A DNA stretch of 38,516 bases from an uncultured Ectothiorhodospiraceae bacterium (GCA_947258695.1 CAMYJG010000039.1:1-38516); one strand, 5' to 3'. Positions 1 through 9,004 are shown, counted from the stretch's first letter. The notes: generated from the sequence alone by a model not told the origin. Made by a program: numbers and translations.

Positions 1-185
1 ATGTATAAGCGTTATTTGCCTACACTTACAATATACAAATATAGACGATATAAAACCATCAAATAGCGCTCTCGATCACATTTAGAAAGAATTTATTTAT
101 CAATAGTATGTAGCTAAATTCTAATATTGTAATGCTTCGACACAATAAAGATATTCATTACATCTATACACTAAGCTAATTTATT

Positions 186-638
186 TTATTTCATAAATAC
201 TTTCGATATTTTTTCTACTCGCTTACGGTTTGCTCCCATATCAGACTGACCAACACGCGATGCTGATCGCAGGTGAATGAGTTGTTTATTTTTTTCATGA
301 CGAAATTCAACGTCATCAATATAGCGTAACAAGGGAGTTTGATAAATAACACGTAGATAGTCTGCTTCATCAATTATTATCTCTCCTCCAGTTTCTGAAA
401 CGGCTTGTTTAAGCTTTTGCCATGCTTCTGTAGCCGAGCGGTTATATTTTAATGGCTCAATCTTTGCCCCTTCCACCTGGTATTCACTACAGACACAATT
501 TGGGGTAGTTGGGCAAGGTTGTAATTGGCCGTTGGCTAACCCCAGTTCTGGTTGCTTGCGCGAGGCGATGGAAAATACAATCAGAACAATACCGAAAATG
601 ACGAACAAGGTAGTAAAAGAATAAATAAACATTTTCAT
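186..638 (-). CDS. DUF1499 family membrane-anchored protein
   Basis: A 150-residue protein of the DUF1499 family, whose biochemical function is unknown. Residues about 4-25 form one hydrophobic helix that can act as an uncleaved anchor or signal. The soluble part carries the family pattern: a cysteine-rich PNCVCS stretch (Cys42, Cys48, Cys50), then DDVEFR and a C-terminal RSASRVGQSDMGANRKR block. The start is ATG with no strong ribosome site. It stands alone: about 160 bases of AT-rich spacer separate it from the next leftward gene, and the first 185 bases of the window hold nothing I recognise. The family call is firm; the role is not known. Confidence 0.85.
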   Translation of the reverse strand: MKMFIYSFTTLFVIFGIVLIVFSIASRKQPELGLANGQLQPCPTTPNCVCSEYQVEGAKIEPLKYNRSATEAWQKLKQAVSETGGEIIIDEADYLRVIYQTPLLRYIDDVEFRHEKNKQLIHLRSASRVGQSDMGANRKRVEKISKVFMK

Positions 639-799
639 AATCTAAACCATAAAGTTGTAATACATATGCAAAATTACTTTTAGCCCTTTAAGACTATTTT
701 ATTTAATCAATATTCCCATTAATACACCTGAATATTTTTCTTTCTATTATTTTAATTATGTACTTTCTTATGTAATCGATATATTTAATATTCAATGGA

Positions 800-1468
800 T
801 TAACTATTTGGCAAATGCCCTACCTTAACAAGGATTAAGGTTTCCTGATCAACCCTTGGATAATGCTGACTCATATGTGGGCTACGTAGCCAACTACCTG
901 CCGGGTAGCTGCCATGCTCATCGATAAAGGTGCCACTAATCACAACGATCTCTTCACCACCCCAGTGGGTATGTGGTTGAAACACTTCATTAGCTGGCCA
1001 GAGCACTAATGCCGTACTTTCAGTTTTATGTTGATGAAGCGATAACACTTTAAGATTACCAATACCCGGTTGCCAGTGTTGATCTTCAGGACGCATCACA
1101 ACATGTTGATGATCATCTTCTTGAAACTGATCTAATTTCACAAATAAGGTACAACCTTCCTTGGTAAACGGTTTATGTCGAGAGCCAGGTGGATTACGTA
1201 TGTAAGTACCTGCAGGATAATCACCATTTTCATCTGAAAATATTCCTTGTAATACATAAATCTCTTCCCCCTGTGGGTGAGAGTGTTCAGGGAAGTAAGA
1301 GCCGGGTTCAAACTTGACAAAACTCGTGGTGTGCCCAGACTCAGCGGCTTCTCGTTCTAAAGGAATACGGGAAACCCCATCGGTTGGACTTTTTATCCAT
1401 TGCTTATCCTTTTCAAGAACACAGGCTACCTTTGAAAAATCCATATTTATTAAATGATTTTCACTCAT
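800..1468 (-). CDS. Two-domain cupin protein (ChrR-like cupin repeats)
   Basis: A 222-residue protein made of two cupin domains of the type found at the C-terminus of ChrR anti-sigma factors. Domain 1 (about 35-115) shows metal ligands in EHSHPQGEE (His62, His64, Glu68) and His98. Domain 2 (about 140-220) repeats this in PHTHWGGEE (His166, His168, Glu172) and His202, so both metal sites look intact. There is no zinc-binding anti-sigma N-terminal domain and no sigma factor nearby, so it is more likely a metal-dependent enzyme or sensor than an anti-sigma factor. It is the last gene of the leftward set with the TerB-like protein, only 11 bases downstream of it. Confidence 0.8.
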   Translation of the reverse strand: MSENHLINMDFSKVACVLEKDKQWIKSPTDGVSRIPLEREAAESGHTTSFVKFEPGSYFPEHSHPQGEEIYVLQGIFSDENGDYPAGTYIRNPPGSRHKPFTKEGCTLFVKLDQFQEDDHQHVVMRPEDQHWQPGIGNLKVLSLHQHKTESTALVLWPANEVFQPHTHWGGEEIVVISGTFIDEHGSYPAGSWLRSPHMSQHYPRVDQETLILVKVGHLPNS

Positions 1469-1479
1469 ATTCTTATAGC

Positions 1480-1935
1480 TTATCGATTTAGACTATCCAA
1501 CACTTTGTGTTTAGCTTTTATAAAATCCTTATGCTCTACATATAATAAATCAGCAATACGACGAACCATATGTTCTTCATAGCTATCCAGATGATTATCG
1601 GCATAAGCAATAGCCCAGAGGTATTCAACAATTTTTATTTTTTTCTCTAAAGGAAAATTTTGATGAATCAAGCTGGTGAACTGGTAAAAATCCACAGCTT
1701 GCCTGGCTTCTTCATGGGCCAGATCAAAAAGCTCATGCGTTTCTTTTTCATTCAAAGAAAACTTGCTTTGCAATACTTGTTTCACCTTCATTTCTTCAGT
1801 GTCGGTCTTGGTGCCATCTTGTTGCATCATTTCGATAAACAGTGCCGCAGTGGCTAATTTAAGGCGATGCTCAATATCGTCCTGCACATCAGGTGATATA
1901 CTTTCTTCAAAAAACTGTTTAATCGCTTTTAACAT
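1480..1935 (-). CDS. TerB-like (tellurite resistance TerB fold) protein
   Basis: A 151-residue cytoplasmic, mostly helical and acidic protein. The pattern ATAALFIEMMQQDG followed later by EYLWAIAYADNHLDSYEEHMVRRIADLL is that of the TerB/co-chaperone DjlA-like fold, in which acidic residues on paired helices bind metal. No other ter genes are present, so tellurite resistance should not be inferred. It lies 33 bases downstream of the permease gene and 11 bases upstream of the bicupin gene, which suggests co-transcription. Similar stand-alone TerB proteins are common in gammaproteobacteria and have no settled function. Confidence 0.75.
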   Translation of the reverse strand: MLKAIKQFFEESISPDVQDDIEHRLKLATAALFIEMMQQDGTKTDTEEMKVKQVLQSKFSLNEKETHELFDLAHEEARQAVDFYQFTSLIHQNFPLEKKIKIVEYLWAIAYADNHLDSYEEHMVRRIADLLYVEHKDFIKAKHKVLDSLNR

Positions 1936-1968
1936 TAGTGACTAAATCTCAAAATTTTCATTATATTG

Positions 1969-3243
1969 TTAAACCTGACGTAGAGTACTTACTGGCGACA
2001 TTTTATGATAACGCCAGAATGCAACCAGCCCGGTTGACGTTATTATTGTAGTACCAACAATTAAACTCGCGACCACTGAATTTATATGAAGCTGGTACGG
2101 CATATTCATTAAGTTGCTTGCTATTGCATAGCCGGTTAGATTGGCTGCGATTGTTGCAACCAGGCTTGAAATGGCACCGATAAGAAAAAACTCGGTAAAC
2201 AAAATTTTTCTCAACTGTTTTTTGCTGGCACCAAGCGTTTTCATAATAGCATTATCGCGTATTCTTTCGTCATGCGTCGATTGCATGGTTGCTATCATTA
2301 CCAGGACACCAGCAACTAAAGTAAATAGAAATACCGCCTCAATTACCAGGGTGACTTTTTCCATGATATTTCTAACCTGGTTGATCATTAACTCTACATC
2401 CAGCACAGTGATATTTGGAAATTCCCTGACCAGTTGGGTTAAGAAATCTTTATTGTTCTTATCCAAATAAAAACTGCTGATGTAAGTAGCTGGAAAATTC
2501 TGTAACGTAATATTGGGCGAGATAACAAAAAAGTTAGGCTGAAAACTGTCCCAATTAATAGTACGAAAGCTGGTAACTGGTGCGGTAATGGTTGCACCAC
2601 TGATGTAGTAAGTCAGTTTATCGCCAATATTAATACCCAGTTGTTCTGCCAGCGCTTTATCAAAAGAAAACTGTGGCTTTTGATCATTAATACTCCACCA
2701 TTGCCCCTGAACAATTTCATTTTCGGCTGGCAACTGGTCTGCCCATGTCAGGTTAAATAAACGTGTTGCCAACCTTTGTGTCCTGGGATTGTCATAATTT
2801 TCTGCGCTAACTATTGAATCATTAATCCTGGTCAACCTGCCACGCACCATGGGATAAAAAGTCGGTTCTTTACGAGATGTTGTTTTAAACATCAATGATA
2901 ATTCTGCTATTTGGTGAGGCTGAATATTAATCAGAAACTGGTTTGGTGTATCCTCAGGCAAACTTACCAGCCAATCATCTATTAAATCTGTCCTGATTAA
3001 GACCAGGATAATAATCACCATCATGCCAATACCAAAACCGGCAGACTCAATCAGGGTATTTACTTTTCGACGTGTTAAATAAGTCAAACCCAAACGCCAG
3101 CTAACCGGCAAATGCATTTTAAACTGATTGGCAAACCAGAGTAATAACAGCGTTGCCACTAGCAGTATCACCACTGTGGCGACCAGTCCAACAAGATAAA
3201 ACGTTGCAAGTTGTATATCTCGCGCTTGCCAATAAATAAGCAA
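1969..3243 (-). CDS. ABC transporter permease, FtsX/YbbP type, C-terminal part (frameshifted)
   Basis: C-terminal half of an FtsX-like permease of the YbbP family that exports or releases envelope material with the ATPase encoded at 4442-5107. It contains transmembrane helices near its start, a large periplasmic domain, and a final FtsX core of three helices with the conserved DNAIMKTLGASKKQL coupling motif. The reading frame stays open upstream to about position 3304, where it encodes RVLTATSQRLIFYLPAVV, and there it abuts the stop of the upstream half. The apparent first codon at 3243 is TTG inside a helix and is not a real start. Together the halves make a protein of normal YbbP length. 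One missing base explains the break. Confidence 0.75.
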   Translation of the reverse strand: MLIYWQARDIQLATFYLVGLVATVVILLVATLLLLWFANQFKMHLPVSWRLGLTYLTRRKVNTLIESAGFGIGMMVIIILVLIRTDLIDDWLVSLPEDTPNQFLINIQPHQIAELSLMFKTTSRKEPTFYPMVRGRLTRINDSIVSAENYDNPRTQRLATRLFNLTWADQLPAENEIVQGQWWSINDQKPQFSFDKALAEQLGINIGDKLTYYISGATITAPVTSFRTINWDSFQPNFFVISPNITLQNFPATYISSFYLDKNNKDFLTQLVREFPNITVLDVELMINQVRNIMEKVTLVIEAVFLFTLVAGVLVMIATMQSTHDERIRDNAIMKTLGASKKQLRKILFTEFFLIGAISSLVATIAANLTGYAIASNLMNMPYQLHINSVVASLIVGTTIITSTGLVAFWRYHKMSPVSTLRQV

Positions 3244-3296
3244 GGCAATGATGACTACCGCTGGTAAATAGAAGATAAGACGTTGGCTTGTTGCTG

Positions 3297-4409
3297 TTAA
3301 TACCCTGGAATTAATGCGGGTAATGAAAAACAGAATATTAACAACATCCCCGCGCTAAAAGCAGGTAACAGTGTGAATAAATTCGCATCAGGTAAGTCAC
3401 GCGGTATTAACTGGCTAAAATAAACAATTATCCCTTCATGTACGATATAACCTGCAACCAGGCCAAGGATAGAAGCAATAAATCCAATGATAGCCAATTG
3501 AATACTAAAAATACCGAGTATGGTATTTTGCCTGGCACCAAAGGTTCGCATAATGGCGCTACTATTTTCATGGCGGCGTGCATAGCGTGATGATGCCAGC
3601 GCAATAGCAATCGCCGCGAGCATAACTGCAACCAACGCCGATAAACCCAGAAAACGATCTGCCCTGTCGAGCGCTGTTTTTAATTCCGGGCGGGCATCCT
3701 TAATCCCCTGCATTCTATCGGTGGGGCGAAGTTGTTTCTTAAGCCATGATTTAAAGCTATCAAGTGCCTGAGGTTCTGCAGCAAATAAAGTTTTATATTT
3801 CACCCGGCTACCAGGAACGATCAGGCCTGTTGCAGCAAGGTCATTAATATTCATCATCAAGCGAGGCGCCGTACTAAACAGATTACCCCCAAAGTCGGGT
3901 TCAAAACTGATAATTCTTGATACCTTGAGTTTTATTCCGCCTACATCTATCAAGCTGCCCATTGTCAATTGCAAGGCATTAAATAAACGTGAATCCACCC
4001 AGGCTTTACCTACTAGGGGTATAGCATGCGTTACTACGCCATCCGTATAGGGTTTAGTATCGGTTTTTAGTTCACCGCGTAAGGGATAGCCGTTTGAAAC
4101 CGCTTTAATCGAGACTAAATGCGATTTATCGTCACTTAAAACAACGCTGGGAAATTGCACTGTTTTGGTATAATTAATTGAGTTGCTGTTTGCTTTCTTA
4201 AGCCAATCTGCTGGTGTGACTTCAGTGGATGATACCAGCACATCAGCCGCAATCAGATCACCGGCCTGTTGTAACAAGGCCGTTGCAACACGGTTGGTGA
4301 TTAACGACACCGAGCTCATGCTGGTAACGGCAATTAATAACGCAACAATAAGTAAATTTAATTCACCTTTATTGAATTCTCGCCACAGTAACTTAGCGGC
4401 AATTTTCAT
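3297..4409 (-). CDS. ABC transporter permease, FtsX/YbbP type, N-terminal part (frameshifted)
   Basis: N-terminal half of the same YbbP-type permease. The ATG at 4409 begins MKIAAKLLWREFNKGEL, the usual opening of this family, and a GAGGA sequence lies 12 bases upstream; the longer frame to 4445 would need a TTG start that overlaps the ATPase stop, so I prefer 4409. It holds the first membrane helix, the first periplasmic domain and an FtsX core with ENSSAIMRTFGARQNTIL. The frame ends at TAA 3297-3299 just after LPALIPGY, where the family continues into another helix. Restoring one C (CCA to CCC AGG) joins it to the downstream half. Either a genuine frameshift mutation or a sequencing error. 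Confidence 0.75.
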   Translation of the reverse strand: MKIAAKLLWREFNKGELNLLIVALLIAVTSMSSVSLITNRVATALLQQAGDLIAADVLVSSTEVTPADWLKKANSNSINYTKTVQFPSVVLSDDKSHLVSIKAVSNGYPLRGELKTDTKPYTDGVVTHAIPLVGKAWVDSRLFNALQLTMGSLIDVGGIKLKVSRIISFEPDFGGNLFSTAPRLMMNINDLAATGLIVPGSRVKYKTLFAAEPQALDSFKSWLKKQLRPTDRMQGIKDARPELKTALDRADRFLGLSALVAVMLAAIAIALASSRYARRHENSSAIMRTFGARQNTILGIFSIQLAIIGFIASILGLVAGYIVHEGIIVYFSQLIPRDLPDANLFTLLPAFSAGMLLIFCFSLPALIPGY

Positions 4410-4441
4410 TTGCTGATTCAATCCTCGTTTCAAACGGTATT

Positions 4442-5107
4442 TCAAATCAAGCGACCTGCTTCTAATTGATAGGTCACATCACACCGGCTCGCCAGGTTGG
4501 TATCATGTGTCACCAATACCAATGTTGTCTGGCTGTGTTTATTCATATCAAACAGTAAATCAATAATCGTGCTACCTGTTTTTTGGTCGAGGTTGCCCGT
4601 CGGTTCATCGGCAAACAGGATCTTGGGTTGCAATGCATAGGCACGTGCTATAGCGACACGTTGTTGCTCACCACCTGATAACTGTGAAGGATAATGTGAA
4701 CCGCGCTCAGATAAACCGACTTGCTGAAGAATTTCTTTTGAGCGCTCCCGGGCATTCGCAAGATCACCGAGTTCCATCGGCAGCATTATATTTTCCAAAG
4801 CAGAGAGGCTGTGCACTAATTGAAATGACTGAAATACAAAACCCACCCGACCAGCACGACATTGCGCGCGCCCATCTTCATCCATCCCTGATAAATCATG
4901 GCCATCTAAAATTACCTTGCCATCACTGGGTGTATCAAGCCCTGCGAGCAAACCCAACAAGGTGGATTTACCCGAACCTGAACTCCCGGTGATGGCCACC
5001 GAAGAACCAGCTGGTATACTCAGGTTAATCGCACCGAGGATAGTCAATTCTCCCTCGGGGGCAGTCACTGTTTTTGATAAATTAATTGCTTCTAAAATGG
5101 CTTTCAT
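4442..5107 (-). CDS. ybbA: ABC transporter ATP-binding protein, LolD/YbbA type
   Basis: A 221-residue ATPase of the MacB/LolD/YbbA class that powers FtsX-type permeases without transporting through a channel. Walker A is GSSGSGKST (41-49), Q-loop VFQSFQLV (91-98), signature LSGGEQQR (143-150), Walker B ILFADE (163-168) and H-loop His201, so all catalytic elements are intact. The gene is immediately upstream of the permease and divergent from the esterase tesA. That ybbA-ybbP-tesA neighbourhood is widely conserved in proteobacteria, which is why I prefer YbbA over LolD or MacB. Since the partner permease is frameshifted here, the intact ATPase might lack its partner if the frameshift is real. 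Confidence 0.85.
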   Translation of the reverse strand: MKAILEAINLSKTVTAPEGELTILGAINLSIPAGSSVAITGSSGSGKSTLLGLLAGLDTPSDGKVILDGHDLSGMDEDGRAQCRAGRVGFVFQSFQLVHSLSALENIMLPMELGDLANARERSKEILQQVGLSERGSHYPSQLSGGEQQRVAIARAYALQPKILFADEPTGNLDQKTGSTIIDLLFDMNKHSQTTLVLVTHDTNLASRCDVTYQLEAGRLI

Positions 5108-5147
5108 ATCAATGTCTGGAAAAATATTAACAGTCTCAAGTTATAGC

Positions 5148-5774
5148 ATGTCAGTCGTATCAGTACTATTGATGTTTATATTGTTATTTAGTTCATCTCT
5201 ATCCGCCAATCAGAATAAATCCATTGTTATCATAGGGGATAGTTTAAGTGCCGCACATGGCATCCCGGTCGAAACATCCTGGCCGCAATTGCTACAACAA
5301 AAACTCAACGAAAATAACTATTCTTATAAAGTGATCAATACCAGCATCAGTGGTGACACTTCATACACTGCATTGAATCGTAGCAAGACCATGTTGTCAC
5401 GTTTCAAACCAGATATTTGTTTAATTGCTATTGGTGCAAATGATGGATTACAGGGACTGTCATTAAAACAATTAAAGAACAATTTACATGCCCTGGTAAA
5501 ACTTTGTCAGCAATACACAAATAAAATTATCTTGTTTGAAATGAAGCTGCCGTTAAATTATGGCAAGGCATTTGTTGAACGATTTGCAAATATTTATCAC
5601 GATGTTGCAAAACAGACCGCTGTCAAACTATTGCCTTTCTTTATGGAATCCTTTGCACTTGATATGAGTATGTTTCTTAATGATCGCATTCACCCTGCTG
5701 CACATGCACAGCCTGTTATGTCGAACATAGTCTGGAAAGGTCTGGAAGAGTTAATAAGCATTAGCTCACCTTAG
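5148..5774 (+). CDS. tesA: GDSL-type esterase/lysophospholipase TesA
   Basis: Secreted SGNH hydrolase acting on acyl-CoA, lysophospholipid or aryl esters in the periplasm. From ATG 5148 the protein has 208 residues, the usual TesA size, with a signal peptide ending near SLSA (17-20). Catalytic block I is IGDSLS (Ser32), block II SISGDTS (Gly69), block III GANDG (Asn98), and block V NDRIH gives Asp179 and His182. An in-frame ATG at 5112 is possible but sits against the divergent ybbA start. The open frame reaching back to 4917 is only the antisense of ybbA. The gene is followed within 12 bases by a strong terminator. Confidence 0.9.
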   Translation: MSVVSVLLMFILLFSSSLSANQNKSIVIIGDSLSAAHGIPVETSWPQLLQQKLNENNYSYKVINTSISGDTSYTALNRSKTMLSRFKPDICLIAIGANDGLQGLSLKQLKNNLHALVKLCQQYTNKIILFEMKLPLNYGKAFVERFANIYHDVAKQTAVKLLPFFMESFALDMSMFLNDRIHPAAHAQPVMSNIVWKGLEELISISSP

Positions 5775-5785
5775 CTTCCTCATCC

Positions 5786-5808
5786 AAAAGCCCGCATTGC
5801 GGGCTTTT
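5786..5808. terminator. Bidirectional rho-independent terminator
   Basis: A perfect 10-bp stem (AAAAGCCCGC / GCGGGCTTTT) with a 3-base loop. It begins 11 bases after the tesA stop. Because the arms carry A and T runs on both sides it can also stop leftward transcription; the leftward DUF2189 gene ends at 5851. Confidence 0.9.
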
Positions 5809-5850
5809 GCCTTTATAGTTTAATTAAACTTAACAGGTTTAAGAATCACA

Positions 5851-6624
5851 TCACTCAACCAGATCCTTATAAGCGTGCCAGCTAGCATGACCAAGGATTG
5901 GCACAATCAATAACAAACCAAGATAAAGTGTCGCCAGACCAATGATGAATAATCCACCGATAATTGATGCCCAGATCAGCATCACCAGTTTGTTTTGCAG
6001 CACTGCTTTAATGCTGGTGGCCATCGCATTTATCGCACCTTTGTTGCGATCGAGCATCATCGGCCATGATACGGCACTGCTGACAAAGACCACAGCAGCC
6101 AATGCTGCACCACTTAATACGAACAAGGCAATCATTCCAAGACCTTCTCCACTTAGCCAGAGCTGTTCAAGCAACATCGTGACACTGGCACCGCTATGAC
6201 TAAAGTACAAGGCACCGATGATCGTAGCCAAACGAATCCAGGCAATCATCACCAGCGCATGAAATACAGCCAACAGTCCCATATCCCACTTGTTTTGTCT
6301 GAATGCTAAAAGCGAATGGATGAAACTGATCTTTTGTGATGACTCTGCCTGGCGACTAAGATCATACAAACCCAGTGCAAGAAACGGTGCAATCAGTAAA
6401 AAGCCGGTAACAAAGGTCAGTAGCAGGATCGGCGATTGCCAACTCGCAGCGGTAACTGCATAACCAAGTAAAACAAACACCAGGCCATAAAAACTACTGG
6501 CGAAGGGTGTACGGCGAAAATCTCGCCAACCTGATGCTAACCACCTGAACGGATCATTCAAAGTAAGATTTCTGGTAGCCGGCAAATCTAAAGAGCCATC
6601 ATGTTTATAGACAGTATGTTGCAT
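5851..6624 (-). CDS. DUF2189 family integral membrane protein
   Basis: A polytopic inner-membrane protein of about 257 residues with around six hydrophobic segments, matching the DUF2189 family, which is found beside cytochrome oxidase genes in some bacteria but has no proven function. The N-terminal soluble part ends in the typical LNDPFRWLASGWRDFRR sequence just before the first helix. The start is set at ATG 6624 because an AGGAGGT sequence (6631-6637 on the other strand) sits at ideal spacing; an in-frame ATG at 6657 lacks one. The upstream small reading frame ends inside this ribosome site, so the two may be translationally coupled. Confidence 0.8.
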   Translation of the reverse strand: MQHTVYKHDGSLDLPATRNLTLNDPFRWLASGWRDFRRTPFASSFYGLVFVLLGYAVTAASWQSPILLLTFVTGFLLIAPFLALGLYDLSRQAESSQKISFIHSLLAFRQNKWDMGLLAVFHALVMIAWIRLATIIGALYFSHSGASVTMLLEQLWLSGEGLGMIALFVLSGAALAAVVFVSSAVSWPMMLDRNKGAINAMATSIKAVLQNKLVMLIWASIIGGLFIIGLATLYLGLLLIVPILGHASWHAYKDLVE

Positions 6625-6634
6625 AACACACCTC

Positions 6635-6811
6635 CTACTTGTTTCGTATTTCATCAAGATTACTTTTTCCTGGCAATGACAGGGTTTCCAGGTTTATGGA
6701 ATCCATTTCCACTCCCAGGTATCTTGCTGAATCAGTTAAAAACTGGTTTATATGACCGTGCAATACATGCTCATTATTGGCTTGAGTTAAGCGCGTGTTT
6801 GTACTCTCCAT
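6635..6811 (-). CDS. Small hypothetical protein upstream of DUF2189 gene
   Basis: A candidate 58-residue acidic, soluble protein. I do not recognise a family. ATG 6811 has GGAG eight bases upstream, while the ATG at 6817 is too close to it. The frame ends at 6635, inside the ribosome-binding site of the DUF2189 gene, an arrangement typical of coupled genes. No membrane segment, cysteine motif or repeat is visible. It could still be a chance frame in a leader region. Confidence 0.4.
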   Translation of the reverse strand: MESTNTRLTQANNEHVLHGHINQFLTDSARYLGVEMDSINLETLSLPGKSNLDEIRNK

Positions 6812-7035
6812 ATCCATATCTCCATCTACAGTTAATTAATCACCATAAGAATTACAAGACTATTCCTGACTAAAATACTCAGGTATTATAATATATGAGG
6901 GTTTAGTATTATTTCAAGAGGGAGTTAGGCCACACCTGGAAAATAACGAGCTAAATTATTGTTATAAAAGGGTTTTATCGGTATTAAAGGCTTTTACACT
7001 TTCGTTTTTTTTAACATTATTTTTGCAGTAACGGG

Positions 7036-7063
7036 TTGTACTGTTATAAAACAACTCTAAATA
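7036..7063 (+). promoter_or_regulatory. Candidate sigma70 promoter for the channel gene
   Basis: TTGTAC (7036-7041) and TAAATA (7058-7063) with a 16-base spacer, about 30 bases ahead of the channel start. The region 6818-7094 is AT-rich and otherwise empty. Base composition makes such matches frequent, so this is weak. Confidence 0.3.
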
Positions 7064-7094
7064 TATCGAATAAATTCAGCAATTAGGCAAGATT

Positions 7095-7870
7095 ATGCAA
7101 ACAACAACCATGAATTGGCGCAGTTTTATCATTAAGTGGGTGGAAAACCCGGTTACTGATCGCTTCATAATCAGCCTGATTATCATTAATGCGGTCACGC
7201 TAGGCTTAGAAACCTCGCCGGCTATCATGGCAAGTTACGGTGAGTTCATCACTCACGTTTTTTTACCGATCCCTGGTCGGTATTTGATTTTTTAGTTGTA
7301 GCCATTGCCCTCTTACCTGCGACTTCACAATTTAGTGTATTACGTGCCCTGCGTGTATTACGCGTTCTGCGTCTTATCAGTATGGTGCCGCAAATGCGTC
7401 GTGTTGTAAGTGCATTACTCTCTGCAATACCCGGGCTGTCTTCGATCATCCTGGTATTGTTATTAATCTTTTACGTCTTTGCCGTGATTGCCACCAACCT
7501 GTTTGCCTCACAATACCCTGAATGGTTTGGTAGCATCGGCGATTCAATGTATACGTTATTCCAGATAATGACCTTAGAAAGCTGGTCCATGGGGATCGTT
7601 CGTCCCATGATGGAAACACACCCTTATGCCTGGGCCTTCTTTATACCTTTCATACTAATCGCTACTTTTACCATGCTTAATCTTTTTATTGCCATTATTG
7701 TCAATGCCATGCAATTACAAGCAGAAGAAGAGAACAGTAAAACTATCAACAAGATTGAAGCGACTAACGAAGAGTTAGATAACCATGTTGAAAATGGTAT
7801 TCAACGAATCGAGCAAGAACTTGCAAGTTTACGTCAGTTAATCGTCAAGCAACCGACTGATAAAAAATGA
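7095..7870 (+). pseudogene. Broken NaChBac/NavAb-like voltage-gated sodium channel
   Basis: Homotetrameric bacterial sodium channel subunit, now split. The first part (7095-7295) encodes the N-terminus and helix S1 (DRFIISLIIINAVTLGLETS) and stops early. The second part, in another frame from about 7259, encodes [20 protein letters not shown] (S3), a voltage sensor S4 with arginines at every third position ([13 protein letters not shown]), S5, the selectivity filter TLESWSM as in NavAb, S6 and a C-terminal coiled coil. Helix S2 and its flanks, about 20-25 residues, are absent, and the frame changes at the T-run 7258-7264. Start is ATG 7095 or 7110. The pore and sensor sequences remain well conserved, so the lesion appears recent or is a sequence artefact. 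Confidence 0.8.
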
Positions 7871-7957
7871 GCGCTAAGCAGGCAAACGTAATCATTTTGA
7901 TCAAACTACAATTTTTTTAAATTCAATGGCCCCAACAAACCCTGGATATCATTACTT

Positions 7958-9004
7958 ATGACACTGCTTTTTATATACCTGGCTATCGCCATTGGCATCT
8001 CATTCATCTGCTCTATTCTTGAAGCAGTATTGCTTTCAATCACACCTAGTTATGTTGAAAAAACACTGACCGATAAGCCCCGTGCAGGCAAACAACTCAC
8101 CCAGGTTAAAGAACGACTGGATGAATCTCTTTCGAGTATTCTTATCCTCAATACTTTTGCCCACACAATGGGCGCTGCAGGCGTAGGTGCTCAAGCACTC
8201 ATTGTTTTTGGCCAGAAATGGGAAACCTTGATCGCGATATTGCTGACACTAGTCATTTTATTTTTTTCCGAAATCATACCTAAGACACTCGGTGCAACCT
8301 ATTGGCAAAAATTGGCGATACCTGCTAGTTATCTCATAAAGTGGTTAGTAAAGCTGGTCTATCCATTAGTATGGATTTCAACAAGCCTTACCAAGCTGTT
8401 CAGTAAAAACAAAGGCAATGAAATAACACGTGAAGAAATTATTGCACTTGCTTCACTCGGTCATAAAGATGGTACCTTGATACAGCAGGAAAACATCTAC
8501 TTATCGAATATCCTGCGTCTACGCGAGGTCAGCACAGAAGACATTCTCACTCCACGAACAGTGGTTCATATGTTTGAAGAGTCGACCACGGTCAGTGATG
8601 CATTGAATGATCCAAGAACACGAGAGTTCACGCGTTTACCTATTTACCATGAAACTAAGGACGTTATTACCGGTAAGGTCATCAAGCATGATCTATGTGA
8701 AGCAGAACGTACTGGGAATGGTGATAAACCGATCAGCGATTATGCAAAAAAAATCTACCGCGTCTCCGAAAAATTACCCGTGCAACAGTTACTCGATCTG
8801 TTTATAAAAAAACGTGCTCACCTGTTCCTGGTCGAAGACGAGTATGGTCAAACCGCAGGTATTGTCACGCTCGAAGATGCGATTGAAACTCTGTTAGGGC
8901 GAGAAATTGTTGATGAAAGTGATTCGATAGAGGATATGCAGGAACTTGCCAAGAATAAATATCGCGAGCGACTACGTCAGGACGACCAAACACATTCTGA
9001 ATAG
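7958..9004 (+). CDS. CNNM/CorC-like transporter with DUF21 and CBS domains
   Basis: A 348-residue inner-membrane protein: DUF21/CNNM transmembrane domain (about 1-150, including the EIIPKTLGATYW motif) followed by a paired CBS domain (about 195-320; TPRTVV in the first, YGQTAGIVTLEDAIETLLG in the second). The C-terminal CorC/HlyC transporter-associated domain of longer relatives is missing, as in the short CNNM subgroup of about 340-350 residues. CNNM proteins are linked to magnesium or other cation efflux, often sodium-coupled; the hemolysin label of older annotations is unlikely. It follows the broken sodium channel by 87 bases on the same strand. Confidence 0.85.
   Translation: MTLLFIYLAIAIGISFICSILEAVLLSITPSYVEKTLTDKPRAGKQLTQVKERLDESLSSILILNTFAHTMGAAGVGAQALIVFGQKWETLIAILLTLVILFFSEIIPKTLGATYWQKLAIPASYLIKWLVKLVYPLVWISTSLTKLFSKNKGNEITREEIIALASLGHKDGTLIQQENIYLSNILRLREVSTEDILTPRTVVHMFEESTTVSDALNDPRTREFTRLPIYHETKDVITGKVIKHDLCEAERTGNGDKPISDYAKKIYRVSEKLPVQQLLDLFIKKRAHLFLVEDEYGQTAGIVTLEDAIETLLGREIVDESDSIEDMQELAKNKYRERLRQDDQTHSE

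Noticed and set aside
4917-5147. A rightward frame extending tesA by 77 codons at its N-terminus
   Set aside because: It is the antisense of ybbA; the true signal peptide and the normal 208-residue length begin at ATG 5148.
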